Assembly (NCBI GenBank): GCA_002299895.1
Contig: DBOC01000002.1
Coordinates: 1 to 64,000 of the forward strand
Length of the DNA stretch: 64,000 nt
From: Sphingomonadales bacterium UBA656
GTDB lineage: Bacteria > Pseudomonadota > Alphaproteobacteria > Sphingomonadales > Sphingomonadaceae
Reading direction: 5' to 3'
The notes under the pieces are model-generated. The model made no database searches, had not been told where the DNA came from, and worked only from the letters and a program-made list of their open reading frames with translations. The translations under genes and the position numbers were made by a program. Positions 16,580 to 25,598 of the stretch are shown here, one piece after another; the stretch's first letter is position 1, and each line of letters opens with the position of its first letter.

Positions 16580-19148
16580 CCAGATTGGCCACATTGAGTG
16601 CGTTTTCGACGATGAAATCGCGCCGTGGTTCCACAACTTCACCCATCAGCTTGGTAAAAATGTCGTCAGCAAGATCGGCCTGATCAATCTCCACGCGCAA
16701 TAACGAGCGATGATCGGGGTCAAGCGTGGTTTCCCACAGTTGTTCCGCATTCATTTCGCCAAGACCTTTGTACCGCGAAATCGATAGTCCTTTGCGACCG
16801 GCGATCAATATCGCTTCTAGCAATTCGGACGGACGGGTAATCGCGCCCTTGTTACCGACGCTCACTGCCGTCGTTGCGCGCTTCGCTTGATCGCCAACCG
16901 CGTCGCCAGTTTCTTCATCGGTCTCTACCTCGTCCACTGCTTCAGCGACCGAAGCGGAGACTTTGATAAGGCGCGCTGGGGTTTCGTAGCTAGCGGTCTC
17001 TTCACTCGCCAACTTATGCAGCTTGCGGGCTTCCGCGGACATCAGGAATGCAGCTTCAATGATGTGATGGTCGGTCACCCCGCGCCAGAGGCGTTCGAAG
17101 TGATAGCCACCATCCTCGGACACGCGGCCGGACCATTTGCCCTCGACATCTTGTGCAGCCATCCACGCGGCAGCCTTAGCAACGGCGGCGGTGCGATCGG
17201 TGGCGTCTGGGTCCAATGCCCCCGTAAGGGCCATAGCCTCCACGATTGTTGGGTCATAACGGCGCGGTACAAATGCCATAAGGCTACGCATACGGCGTGC
17301 ATGGTCTACCAAAGCGCCCAAATCAGCACCGGCGCGTTGTCCGCCTGCGCCTTCCAAAACAACGCCGTTCAGGCCAAGCTCGGCCAGATGGTCGTCCAGC
17401 GCCTTGTCATCTTTCACATAGATTTCGCTGCGGCCCTTCGCGACCTTGTATAGAGGCGGTTGCGCAATGAAGAGATGCCCGTTTTCGATGATCTCGGGCA
17501 TCTGGCGGTAGAAGAATGTAAGCAACAATGTGCGGATGTGCGAACCGTCGACATCAGCGTCGGTCATGATTACGATCTTGTGGTAACGCAATTTCTCAAT
17601 GTTGAAATCTTCGCGGCCAATGCCCGTGCCCATGGCTTGAATCAGCGTGCCGACTTCCTTTGACGACAGCATCCGGTCAAAACGGGCACGTTCCACGTTC
17701 AGGATCTTACCCTTGAGTGGTAAAATCGCTTGATAATGGCGATCGCGACCTTGCTTGGCCGACCCGCCTGCCGAGTCACCTTCGACCAAGAACAGTTCGG
17801 ACTTGGCAGGATCCTTCTCCTGACAATCGGCAAGCTTGCCGGGCAGGGACGCGACGCTCATCACCGATTTACGGCTGGCTTCGCGTGCTTTTCGTGCTGC
17901 CTCGCGGGCGGCGGCGGCGTCGATTACTTTTTGAATGACGGTGCGCGCATGACCGGGATTTTCTTCTAGCCACTCGCTCATCCGGTCAGCCATAAGGCTT
18001 TCCAGCGGCTGACGTACTTCGGAAGAGACCAATTTATCCTTCGTTTGTGACGAGAATTTTGGATCAGGCAGCTTGACCGAGACAATAGCCGTCAGCCCTT
18101 CGCGCATGTCATCGCCAGTCAGCGTGACTTTCTCTTTCTTCAACACGCCTGATTTTTCGGCATAATTGTTCAAGGTACGCGTAAGCGCCGAACGGAATGC
18201 TGCCAAATGGGTGCCGCCGTCGCGTTGCGGAATGTTATTGGTGAAGCATAATACGTTTTCGTAATAGCTGTCATTCCACTCCAAAGCGACGTCAATACCA
18301 ATGCCGTCGCGGTTGGATGTGATGGTGATCGGGTCAGCCAACAATGCCGTTTTGTTGCGATCTAGATATTTTACGAACGCGCCAATGCCACCTTCATAAA
18401 AAAGATCATGCTCTTTGACATCGGAATGCCGGTTGTCGCGCAGCAATATGCGGACGCCGGAGTTCAAGAATGCGAGTTCGCGATACCGATGCTCAAGCTT
18501 GTCAAAGTCAAATTCTAGAACATTTTTGAACGTGTCGGTTGACGCCATGAAGGTCACGCGCGTGCCCTTTTTGGGCTTGCCATCGACCACGGGCGCGTCA
18601 CCGCGCACAACCAAAGGACCTACGGCATCGCCATGCTCAAAACGCATCCAATGCTCTTTACCCTCACGCCAGATGGTCAGTTCCAAAAACTCGGACAGTG
18701 CATTTACCACCGAAACGCCGACGCCATGCAAGCCGCCTGACACTTTATAAGCATTATCGTCCGAGGTGTTTTCGAATTTACCGCCAGCGTGCAGCTGAGT
18801 CATGATGACTTCGGCCGCCGAAACGCCTTCTTCCTTGTGCATGCCTGTTGGGATACCGCGACCATTATCTTCGACAGAAACCGAACCATCAGAGTTCAAT
18901 TCGATGAGAACAAGGTCGCAATGGCCTGCCAGCGCCTCGTCGATGGCATTGTCGGAAACTTCAAACACCATATGATGCAGACCACTGCCGTCGTCCGTGT
19001 CGCCGATATACATTCCAGGGCGCTTCCGAACCGCATCGAGGCCCTTCAGAACTTTGATGCTGTCGGCACCATATTCATTCTGATTGGGGTTGGCTGCGCT
19101 GTCCGCAGAGGCGTTGAATTGCGGGGTTTCCGTTGTTTCTTCAGTCAT
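16572..19148 (-). CDS. gyrB: DNA gyrase subunit B
   Basis: GyrB supplies ATPase and part of the DNA-cleavage centre for negative supercoiling. The 858-residue protein has the GHKL ATPase elements (RKRPGMYIGDTDDGSGLHH, VEDNGRGIPTG, GGLHGVGVSVVNAL), the TOPRIM motif LVEGDSAGGSAKQGRDR and the metal-binding DADVDGSHI. A long insert before the C-terminal tail (QLWETTLDPDHRSLLRVEID) is typical of gram-negative GyrB. The ATG at 19148 is preceded by a non-conserved acidic extension of about 25 residues. It is divergent from the acyl-CoA ligase gene across 193 bases. Confidence 0.97.
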   Translation of the reverse strand: MTEETTETPQFNASADSAANPNQNEYGADSIKVLKGLDAVRKRPGMYIGDTDDGSGLHHMVFEVSDNAIDEALAGHCDLVLIELNSDGSVSVEDNGRGIPTGMHKEEGVSAAEVIMTQLHAGGKFENTSDDNAYKVSGGLHGVGVSVVNALSEFLELTIWREGKEHWMRFEHGDAVGPLVVRGDAPVVDGKPKKGTRVTFMASTDTFKNVLEFDFDKLEHRYRELAFLNSGVRILLRDNRHSDVKEHDLFYEGGIGAFVKYLDRNKTALLADPITITSNRDGIGIDVALEWNDSYYENVLCFTNNIPQRDGGTHLAAFRSALTRTLNNYAEKSGVLKKEKVTLTGDDMREGLTAIVSVKLPDPKFSSQTKDKLVSSEVRQPLESLMADRMSEWLEENPGHARTVIQKVIDAAAAREAARKAREASRKSVMSVASLPGKLADCQEKDPAKSELFLVEGDSAGGSAKQGRDRHYQAILPLKGKILNVERARFDRMLSSKEVGTLIQAMGTGIGREDFNIEKLRYHKIVIMTDADVDGSHIRTLLLTFFYRQMPEIIENGHLFIAQPPLYKVAKGRSEIYVKDDKALDDHLAELGLNGVVLEGAGGQRAGADLGALVDHARRMRSLMAFVPRRYDPTIVEAMALTGALDPDATDRTAAVAKAAAWMAAQDVEGKWSGRVSEDGGYHFERLWRGVTDHHIIEAAFLMSAEARKLHKLASEETASYETPARLIKVSASVAEAVDEVETDEETGDAVGDQAKRATTAVSVGNKGAITRPSELLEAILIAGRKGLSISRYKGLGEMNAEQLWETTLDPDHRSLLRVEIDQADLADDIFTKLMGEVVEPRRDFIVENALNVANLDV

Positions 19149-19341
19149 CTGCGCACTGTAGGCTCAATGCCCAAGAAACCCAAGGAAAAGTGCCCCAAAA
19201 TTGCCGTTTTTCCACAGTCTTTTGTGCTTGGCACTGACAGGAATTTTAATGCCGAGCTTGCTGTCGAAAATTAGGCGATGAAAGTTTTGCATAACGCGCT
19301 AAGTCTGCAGACAAACCGGCGAACGGGAGACGGGAATTTAC

Positions 19342-20898
19342 ATGTTTATCGATACCGAACTGGAAAAATCATTTGGTGATTTCGGTGCCCTTATTGGTGC
19401 CTGGAGCGAGGAAAAGCCTGACGCACGTGCGCTGGCCGATAGCAGTTCCGAACTGACGTGGCAGCAGGTTGCGCAAGCAACAGCGCGGATTGCTGCGCAG
19501 CTCCAGCGCGAGGGCCTTCGGCGGGGGCAGGCGGTTGCCATATTGGGGACCAGCAATATTCCCTATGCGTTGGTGTATCTTGCCGTTGTACGTGCCGGGG
19601 GCTGTGCTGCGCCGTTAACCACATCGGCAACGCCTGCGCAGTTGGCCGCAATGTTCAAAGATTCCGGTGCGACGCATTTGTTCATCGATGCTGCGAAACT
19701 ATCGGACATTCAAGGAACCCCGCTGGGCGATGTCAAAATAATCATGCTTGATAAGCCGGTTGGCAATCATCCCGTGCTGACCGACTGGATGGCGGAGGCA
19801 GGCGCGGTATTTGATGCGCAGCCGCCCGCGGCATCGGATCCGTTCAACATCATTTATTCGAGTGGCACGACGGGAACGCCCAAGGGCATTATTCATTCGC
19901 ACGGCATGCGTTGGCACCAAATGGCGGGTGGATTCAAGTCAATATACAGCCGCGATACAAGGTCTTTGGTCTCAACGCCTTTATATTCGAACACAACATT
20001 GGCGGTATTTCTACCCACGATTTGCCATGGCGGCTTTGCGCGGATCATGGAGAAATTTGATGCGCTGGCGTATCTTGACCATGCGCAAACTGATCAGACG
20101 ACGCATACCATGCTTGTGCCGGTTCAATACCAACGGTTAATGACACATGCTAATTTCGGTGACTATGACCTCAGTAGCTTCATCGTGAAATTTTGTACCA
20201 GCGCGCCCTTTGCAGCCGAGTTGAAGGCGAATGTGCTTAAACGCTGGCCCGGCGGACTTGTAGAGATTTACGGCATGACCGAGGGCGGTGTGGTTTGCAT
20301 GTTGCAGGCCCATCACCACCCCGATAAATTGCATACAGTGGGGCAGCCCGTCACGGGCCATGAGCTGATCGTGCTGGACGAGGAAGACAATCGCCTGCCC
20401 ACCGGTTCCAAAGGCGTGCTGACCGGCCGGTCGCCGACCATGATGTCAGGTTACAAAAACCAGCCAGAAAAAACGCGGGAGATGGAATGGCGCGACGAAG
20501 ATGGCAATATTTGGTTAAAAACCGGAGATATTGGCATTGTGGATGAGGACGGATTCGTATCGATCGTGGGTCGCGCCAAGGACATGATCATTTCTGGTGG
20601 GTTCAACATTTACCCAAAAGATCTAGAGGAATTGTTAGAGGTGCAGCCCGAAGTGGCCGAAGCTGCGGTCGTAGGCGTGCCTTCTGACAATTGGGGAGAA
20701 ACGCCTGTGGGCTTTGTGCGGTTGAAAGACGCGGCCGCTTCACCTGACAATATTCTTGCGCGTGTAAATGAACAGCTTGGCAAGACTCAGCGTATTTCGA
20801 TACTCTACGCTATCGATGAAATGCCGCGCAGTCATATTGGCAAATTGCTAAAGACTGAATTGCGGGCCTTGGCGGTGGAGAAACAAAATGGACGGTAA
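19342..20898 (+). CDS. Class I adenylate-forming acyl-CoA ligase
   Basis: These enzymes activate a carboxylic acid with ATP and join it to CoA. The 518-residue protein shows the AMP-binding motif IIYSSGTTGTPKGIIHSHG (about residues 170-188), GMTEGGVV, the hinge region GFVSIVGRAKDMIISGGFN and the C-terminal catalytic Lys in HIGKLLKTELR. Substrate (fatty, aromatic or other) cannot be read from the sequence. The end overlaps the next gene by 11 bases. It is divergent from gyrB. Confidence 0.88.
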   Translation: MFIDTELEKSFGDFGALIGAWSEEKPDARALADSSSELTWQQVAQATARIAAQLQREGLRRGQAVAILGTSNIPYALVYLAVVRAGGCAAPLTTSATPAQLAAMFKDSGATHLFIDAAKLSDIQGTPLGDVKIIMLDKPVGNHPVLTDWMAEAGAVFDAQPPAASDPFNIIYSSGTTGTPKGIIHSHGMRWHQMAGGFKSIYSRDTRSLVSTPLYSNTTLAVFLPTICHGGFARIMEKFDALAYLDHAQTDQTTHTMLVPVQYQRLMTHANFGDYDLSSFIVKFCTSAPFAAELKANVLKRWPGGLVEIYGMTEGGVVCMLQAHHHPDKLHTVGQPVTGHELIVLDEEDNRLPTGSKGVLTGRSPTMMSGYKNQPEKTREMEWRDEDGNIWLKTGDIGIVDEDGFVSIVGRAKDMIISGGFNIYPKDLEELLEVQPEVAEAAVVGVPSDNWGETPVGFVRLKDAAASPDNILARVNEQLGKTQRISILYAIDEMPRSHIGKLLKTELRALAVEKQNGR

Positions 20899-21391
20899 AC
20901 TTGGTCCCGACCTCGCTGCCGTCATTTCTGTTTTACAGACGGCGCTGACGCCCGCTTTCCTATTGGTGGCGGTAGGAAGTCTGCTCAATGTTTTGACTGG
21001 GCGGTTGTCACGCATTGTGGATCGTTCACGTGACCTGCAGCGTCAGTATACAGAAACCGAGGGCGCTGCGCATGACCGTGTGGTGCGTGAGCTGCGCATC
21101 ACCGAAAAGCGCATGCGTGTCGTTGGTTCGTCGATATTGTTTGCGGTGCTATCAGCCATTTCGGTATGCGTCATGATAGTCGCGCTGTTCGTGTTGGGGC
21201 TTACCAACACACATGCAGCTTGGGTCGCTGTGGCGTTGTTCATGCTGGCCCTGGCGTTATTGTCTGCCTGCCTGTTCCACTTCGTCCGTGAAATTAGGCT
21301 GGCTACCTATGCCATTTATGTGCCGGAGGAATATCTCGAACTACCAACGTCTCCAAAACCCGCTAAACGCAAGCAGCGTAAGTCAATTTAG
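20888..21391 (+). CDS. DUF2721 family membrane protein
   Basis: The 167-residue protein matches the DUF2721 pattern: an N-terminal helix (ISVLQTALTPAFLLVAVGSL), the basic loop GRLSRIVDRSRDLQ, and two more membrane segments near residues 80-105 and 110-132. Function is unknown. It begins 11 bases inside the end of the acyl-CoA ligase gene with GGAG upstream, so it should be co-translated with it. Tail is basic. Confidence 0.78.
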   Translation: MDGKLGPDLAAVISVLQTALTPAFLLVAVGSLLNVLTGRLSRIVDRSRDLQRQYTETEGAAHDRVVRELRITEKRMRVVGSSILFAVLSAISVCVMIVALFVLGLTNTHAAWVAVALFMLALALLSACLFHFVREIRLATYAIYVPEEYLELPTSPKPAKRKQRKSI

Positions 21392-21394
21392 CGT

Positions 21395-21904
21395 TTAACT
21401 GCCTTTTTTGCCCAATTTCTGCACACGCGCAACGACCTCGGCTCGAATATCGGGTGTCACAAACTTCCCGATCTCGCCGCCGTAAATTGCAATTTCTTTC
21501 ACCAGCCGCGAGGCAATGGGTTGTAGCGACACGTCGGCCATTAAAAACAGCGTTTCGACGCGATCGTTCAACTGTCGGTTCATACCCGTCAGCTGATACT
21601 CATATTCGAAATCGGTTACGCCCCGAATACCACGAATGACGATGCTGGCACCTTGGGCTTCAGCGAAATCCATCAGCAGTGAGTTAAAGCCAACAACGCG
21701 AATATGCGCAGCGCCGATACTGGCTACTTCACGCTCGACCATGGCAATTCGTTCATCATCAGAAAACATGGGGAATTTGGCCGCGTTCGTTGTTACCCCG
21801 ACAATCAACTCATCCACCAGCTTTGCGCCGCGTCGGATGATGTCCATATGGCCCAAGGTGATAGGGTCAAATGTGCCGGGATATACGCCAATCCGGTGTG
21901 TCAT
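21395..21904 (-). CDS. coaD: Phosphopantetheine adenylyltransferase
   Basis: CoaD makes dephospho-CoA from 4'-phosphopantetheine and ATP. The 169-residue protein begins MTHRIGVYPGTFDPITLGHM with the TxGH nucleotidyltransferase motif at residues 16-19, and has GIRGVTDFEYEYQLTGMNRQ and the late motif MADVSLQPIASRLVKEIA. Its ATG lies directly after the ispA stop. It is convergent with the DUF2721 gene. The product fits the CoA demand of the neighbouring acyl-CoA ligase, although they are on opposite strands. Confidence 0.95.
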   Translation of the reverse strand: MTHRIGVYPGTFDPITLGHMDIIRRGAKLVDELIVGVTTNAAKFPMFSDDERIAMVEREVASIGAAHIRVVGFNSLLMDFAEAQGASIVIRGIRGVTDFEYEYQLTGMNRQLNDRVETLFLMADVSLQPIASRLVKEIAIYGGEIGKFVTPDIRAEVVARVQKLGKKGS

Positions 21905-22813
21905 TCAGCGATCCCTTTCGGTAATATAATTTGCAATGGCACGCAAAAGATCAGCTTCGGCACCATAGATCAACAGATGGTCATTGGCTTGCCGCACAAG
22001 CATTTCCGCTTGCTGCTTGGCGCGTTCGAGTCCCATCAGAGAGACAAATGTCCCCTTGTTCGCCGCGGCGTCTTTTTGAAGCGCTTTGCCAGCCAGTTCC
22101 GGATCACCTTCAACATCCATGATGTCGTCGGCAATCTGAAAGGCGAGGCCAATGTCGCGGGCATATCCCCGCAAATGTGTCCGGCCTTCAACTGGGATAT
22201 GCCCCAATATCGCGCCCATTTCGACGCTGGCGGCAATAAGAGCGCCTGTCTTCAAAGCTTGCAGGCGCATGACGGTTTGCAAATCAACAACCGATTTCTC
22301 GGCCTCAATATCCATCATTTGCCCGCCAGCCATGCCTTCTGGGCCGCTTGCTAATGCCAGTGTTGAGATGAGTTCACCGCGCACGAATGGGTCACCATGC
22401 GTTTGCGAGCTCGCAAGTACTTCGAATGCTAACGCATGCAGGGAATCGCCCGCCAAAACTGCGGTTGCCTCATCAAATGCGCGGTGCACCGTCAGCTTGC
22501 CCCGTCGCATGTCGTCGTCGTCCATGCACGGCAAGTCGTCATGCACCAAAGAATAAACGTGAATGGCTTCGACAGCCGTGCCAACACGCAATGCAACCGC
22601 ACGGTTCACATGGAACAAAGCCGCGGTTGCTGTCACAAGCAATGGGCGGAGGCGCTTGCCACCGCCAATCGCCGCATGACGCATTGCGGCGTATAGCCGG
22701 TCGCGCGCATCGCCGGGCAACGTTAGAAGCGCGTCAAATTCGTGATCGATGTCCGCTGCAATTTGCGTGAGTGCGTCTTGTAACAAGGATGGTTGCGCAG
22801 CCATGGCACTCAT
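21905..22813 (-). CDS. ispA: Polyprenyl synthetase, probably farnesyl diphosphate synthase
   Basis: IspA-type enzymes condense IPP with DMAPP and GPP to FPP, the precursor of quinone side chains, undecaprenyl phosphate and carotenoids. The 302-residue protein has the first Asp-rich motif in DDLPCMDDDDMRRGK, the second in FQIADDIMDVEG, and the GGKRLRPLL substrate motif. The ATG overlaps the xseB stop by ATGA; the stop directly abuts the coaD ATG. Chain length is inferred from family and gene context. Confidence 0.92.
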   Translation of the reverse strand: MSAMAAQPSLLQDALTQIAADIDHEFDALLTLPGDARDRLYAAMRHAAIGGGKRLRPLLVTATAALFHVNRAVALRVGTAVEAIHVYSLVHDDLPCMDDDDMRRGKLTVHRAFDEATAVLAGDSLHALAFEVLASSQTHGDPFVRGELISTLALASGPEGMAGGQMMDIEAEKSVVDLQTVMRLQALKTGALIAASVEMGAILGHIPVEGRTHLRGYARDIGLAFQIADDIMDVEGDPELAGKALQKDAAANKGTFVSLMGLERAKQQAEMLVRQANDHLLIYGAEADLLRAIANYITERDR

Positions 22814-23049
22814 CCCGCATCGAATGTTGTTGTACCCGCTGGCGTGCCGTCAGGACCTTGCACAATAGCCTCAATACGCGCCTTTGCCGCATCGAGCCGC
22901 TGTTGGCACAAGGCCCGCAATGCGTTGCCGCGTTCGTACAACGCGATCGACTCATCAAGCGGCGCTTCGCCGCTTTCCAGCTTATGGACGATGTCTTCTA
23001 GCGCCCGCAGTGCGGTTTCAAAATTCATGTCGGCTACGTCTAGTGTCAT
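22810..23049 (-). CDS. xseB: Exodeoxyribonuclease VII small subunit
   Basis: XseB is the small helical subunit of exonuclease VII. The 79-residue form starting MTLDVADMNFETALRALEDI at 23049 matches the family, with the core VHKLESGEAPLDESIALYER and QRLDAAKARIE. An in-frame start 16 codons upstream would add unconserved residues. It forms an operon with ispA through a 4-base ATGA overlap, as in many proteobacteria. Confidence 0.92.
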   Translation of the reverse strand: MTLDVADMNFETALRALEDIVHKLESGEAPLDESIALYERGNALRALCQQRLDAAKARIEAIVQGPDGTPAGTTTFDAG

Positions 23050-23128
23050 GTACCTGCAATGACGCCCACCGCCGACGGGGTCAAGTACTTCGCTCAATCG
23101 CGAACAGCTGCAGAGGGAGTGCGCGCAT

Positions 23129-24004
23129 TCATACGCCTGACTTCAACAACCAGTCGTGAAAGATTTTAACGGCTCTTTGTTTCAGCGCACGTGGGCGACA
23201 TACGAAGTAATAGCTATAGGGGCTCTCTACTTCGGTATTGAAAAGCCGGGTGAGGCGCGGGTCGCGCGCGTCAGAGAAGTGGCTTCCGTGCATGATAGCA
23301 ACGCCTAAACCATTTGCAGCCGCCTCCAGCATCAATGCGCCACTATCTAGACTATCGATGGCAGCCGGTTTCAGGCGCGGGATCCCCATGGCCTGTCGCC
23401 ACGCGTCAAATATCATAGGCATGTCACTGTGAACCATGACGGTATGCTTTGCGAGGTCCTCAGGCTTTTCGACTTTATGCTCTTTCGCCCATTTTTCAGA
23501 GGCGATGGCGTAAACTAGGTTGCGGTCTAACCGGACACTATAAAGCTTGGGGTCGACATCTGCTGATATGATAATGGCGGCGTCGACGACATCACCCAGC
23601 AGATTTTCAGCATGGCCAGATGTGTCCACATCAATATGAAGCTTCGGAAAGGCCTTACGCAATTCCGGTAAGCGGGGAATTAGTCTTTGCGAGCCAAAAA
23701 GCGGCAAGAGACCCAAACGCAAGCGATATTCCCCGCCACGACCAGCCAGCTCGTCAACCGCCTCAGCCATGGCGTCCATTGCGGGCTCAACGGCTGCCAG
23801 AAGTGCCTCACCATCCGCATTAATAACCATCGCTTGCGCGCGGCGGTCAAATAGGGATTTGCCGATAAAGTCTTCCAGCGCCTTGATACGACGGCTTAGC
23901 GCGGGTGGGGATAACGCAAGTTCGCTCGCAGCTGCTTTTGCGGAACCCAGCTTAGCGACGCGTAAAAAGGCTTCCAGTGAGCGTAAGGGTGGCAATCTGC
24001 GCAT
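23129..24004 (-). CDS. LysR-family transcriptional regulator, GcvA-like
   Basis: The 291-residue protein starts with a winged helix-turn-helix (MRRLPPLRSLEAFLRVAKLG, then ELALSPPALSRRIKALEDFI) and continues with a periplasmic-binding-like effector domain from about residue 95. Sequence style is GcvA-like. AGGAG lies 6 bases before the ATG. A TTGCA-N5-TGCAA dyad about 95 bases upstream could be its autoregulatory site. Target genes and ligand are unknown; the MFS/monooxygenase pair lies on the far side of the intergenic RNA. Confidence 0.9.
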   Translation of the reverse strand: MRRLPPLRSLEAFLRVAKLGSAKAAASELALSPPALSRRIKALEDFIGKSLFDRRAQAMVINADGEALLAAVEPAMDAMAEAVDELAGRGGEYRLRLGLLPLFGSQRLIPRLPELRKAFPKLHIDVDTSGHAENLLGDVVDAAIIISADVDPKLYSVRLDRNLVYAIASEKWAKEHKVEKPEDLAKHTVMVHSDMPMIFDAWRQAMGIPRLKPAAIDSLDSGALMLEAAANGLGVAIMHGSHFSDARDPRLTRLFNTEVESPYSYYFVCRPRALKQRAVKIFHDWLLKSGV

Positions 24005-24098
24005 ATCATCTCCTAATTTTGCCGCACTGCAACAAAAATATTTTGATTTCGCAATCGTGTAAATGTCGCGAAATTCAGCTTAAACTTATAAATAATAG

Positions 24099-24113
24099 TT
24101 GCATCATTTGCAA
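24099..24113. promoter_or_regulatory. LysR-type box (T-N11-A dyad)
   Basis: TTGCATCATTTGCAA has perfect TTGCA/TGCAA arms around 5 bases and contains T-N11-A, the LysR-family consensus. A second overlapping dyad GCAA-N6-TTGC follows (24110-24123). It lies about 95 bases upstream of the LysR gene and about 55 bases before the candidate sRNA. Confidence 0.5.
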
Positions 24114-24156
24114 CAGCTATTGCACTGTTCGCACTTGCACAAAAAATGATTTCTAG

Positions 24157-24230
24157 CCATACGGGAAAAGCCTTATAGGCATCCTCTCCTAAAGACTTTT
24201 CCAGGGTCGACTTCGGTCGGCCCTTTTTTT
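24157..24230 (+). ncRNA. Candidate small RNA with anti-Shine-Dalgarno-like loop
   Basis: No gene on the + strand explains the strong terminator at 24204-24230. Directly before it, GGAAAAG (24164-24170) pairs with CTTTTCC (24196-24202); inside are a small GCC/GGC stem and an open CCTCTCCT (24183-24190), complementary to Shine-Dalgarno-like AGGAGAGG. A possible promoter reads CTTGCA (24134-24139), then CCATAC (24157-24162), spacing 17, which is a little like heat-shock sigma promoters. The 5' end is not fixed; start given is approximate. Alphaproteobacterial CcsR/cuckoo RNAs have CCUCCUCCC loops, so this could be a relative or an analogue. Confidence 0.55.
24204..24230 (+). terminator. Strong intrinsic terminator with UUCG tetraloop
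   Basis: GGGTCGAC-TTCG-GTCGGCCC (24204-24223) is an 8-base-pair stem with one G-U pair, closed by the very stable cUUCGg loop, followed by seven T. Orientation is clearly +. It does not end any + strand reading frame. Confidence 0.9.
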
Positions 24231-24293
24231 ATTCAAATTTGGTGTCGCCTTTATCTCACCTGGCCGGATTAAGGCCTTTGGCGGTTCCGGATC

Positions 24294-25598
24294 TTAAATT
24301 TCCCGTACTATCAATGCGCGCCGCCCCCAAATAATCAGGAATAGAAGCGACGCCGAGATTAGGATGAATGTGGCCGGTTCCCAGTAATTGAACAATGCCA
24401 CACCTACCGCCGGTGCGAAGATATAGGCCGCGCCGTTGATCGAGGCGATTTTACCCGCAACGTCGCCTTGTTCATGCCGACGGACCGCCAAGGATGCGCC
24501 GGCGGTAAAGCCCGGCCGAAACAATCCAAAGCCAAGCGAGGCAATGGCAAAGCCCGTGCTAATGCCATAAAAATCGTGACTGACGCCTGTCAAAATCGTC
24601 CCCAATAAGGCGAGAATTGCACCCAAGAGTACCGAACTTCTCGCAGCGAGGGAGAGCATCGGAATGAGGCCCCATTGCGCTAACAAGGTCGCCATTGCGC
24701 CAATGAGCATAACCGAGCCGCTGGCTTGCACTGCCTCCCACGGGCGATCATGCAGTCCAAGACGGTCACGCACCAGAAAACCTACCACGCCTAAAATGAT
24801 TGCCTGCGCGTGGCCTCCGATCAGACCTCCAATCAGCCAGGATGCCATGCGCTCGTCGCGCCATGGCAGGCGAACCTCGCTAGCTGGTAATACGGACCCC
24901 AAAGCGTCACCATCAACATCTTCGGTATCCGGCGAATTCATGGAGGCAGAATTCGGATAAGCTGCAATAGCGCCGCGTGCTTCAAAACGCGGTGTGTCAT
25001 TGGGTAGTTGAACATGCAACGCAATCAATACAGCCACCCCAAAGGCGGCAAACATGATGAGTGGTCCGGCCAAACCAAATGGCGGAAACAGGAAATAATG
25101 GGCGGTGGCAGGGCCAATCACAGTGCCAACACCAAAAGACGATGCCAGCATCGATAGCGCCTTGGTTCGCTCCGCGCGTTCGGTTCGGGCGGCGACATAG
25201 GCCTGCACGGCGGGTGGTGCAGCCGAACCAAAACCCCCGTAAAGGCTACGGAACAAAGCAAACAGAACAAACGTCACGACGGGGCCTATGAGGCCAGCCA
25301 GCCCAAGCCAGAGTACCAGTCCGCACAAGCCCATTGACCCAGCGAAGCCGATGACGCCAACGCTCATCAGTTGCTTGCGGCCCCGGCGATCCGACAGGCG
25401 CGCCCACTTTGGTGCGGTAATTACCCATAACAAAGCGGACCAGCTAAAGGCCAGACTGACCCATACGTCCGGCATATCCAATTCGCTTGCGATCGCGGGA
25501 AGGGCCGACTGCATGGCGGTATTGCCCGCCGCGGCAACGAGCATCACGAGGAATAACACGACAACACGGCTACTAGGAATTGTTTGCACCGTGCTCAT
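24294..25598 (-). CDS. MFS transporter
   Basis: The protein has about 12 membrane segments and the MFS loop 2-3 motif in APKWARLSDRRGRKQLMSVG. A long polar loop lies between the two halves (about residues 200-245). The ATG at 25598 (MSTVQTIPSSRVVVLFLVML, 434 residues) overlaps the upstream monooxygenase stop by ATGA and is preferred over an ATG 4 codons earlier. Substrate is unknown; drug or metabolite efflux is possible. It is the second gene of a two-gene operon. Confidence 0.82.
   Translation of the reverse strand: MSTVQTIPSSRVVVLFLVMLVAAAGNTAMQSALPAIASELDMPDVWVSLAFSWSALLWVITAPKWARLSDRRGRKQLMSVGVIGFAGSMGLCGLVLWLGLAGLIGPVVTFVLFALFRSLYGGFGSAAPPAVQAYVAARTERAERTKALSMLASSFGVGTVIGPATAHYFLFPPFGLAGPLIMFAAFGVAVLIALHVQLPNDTPRFEARGAIAAYPNSASMNSPDTEDVDGDALGSVLPASEVRLPWRDERMASWLIGGLIGGHAQAIILGVVGFLVRDRLGLHDRPWEAVQASGSVMLIGAMATLLAQWGLIPMLSLAARSSVLLGAILALLGTILTGVSHDFYGISTGFAIASLGFGLFRPGFTAGASLAVRRHEQGDVAGKIASINGAAYIFAPAVGVALFNYWEPATFILISASLLFLIIWGRRALIVREI

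Noticed and set aside
19149..19341. Replication-origin signals near gyrB
   Set aside because: No DnaA boxes (TTATCCACA-like) clusters or AT-rich unwinding block were seen; the gap looks like an ordinary divergent promoter region.
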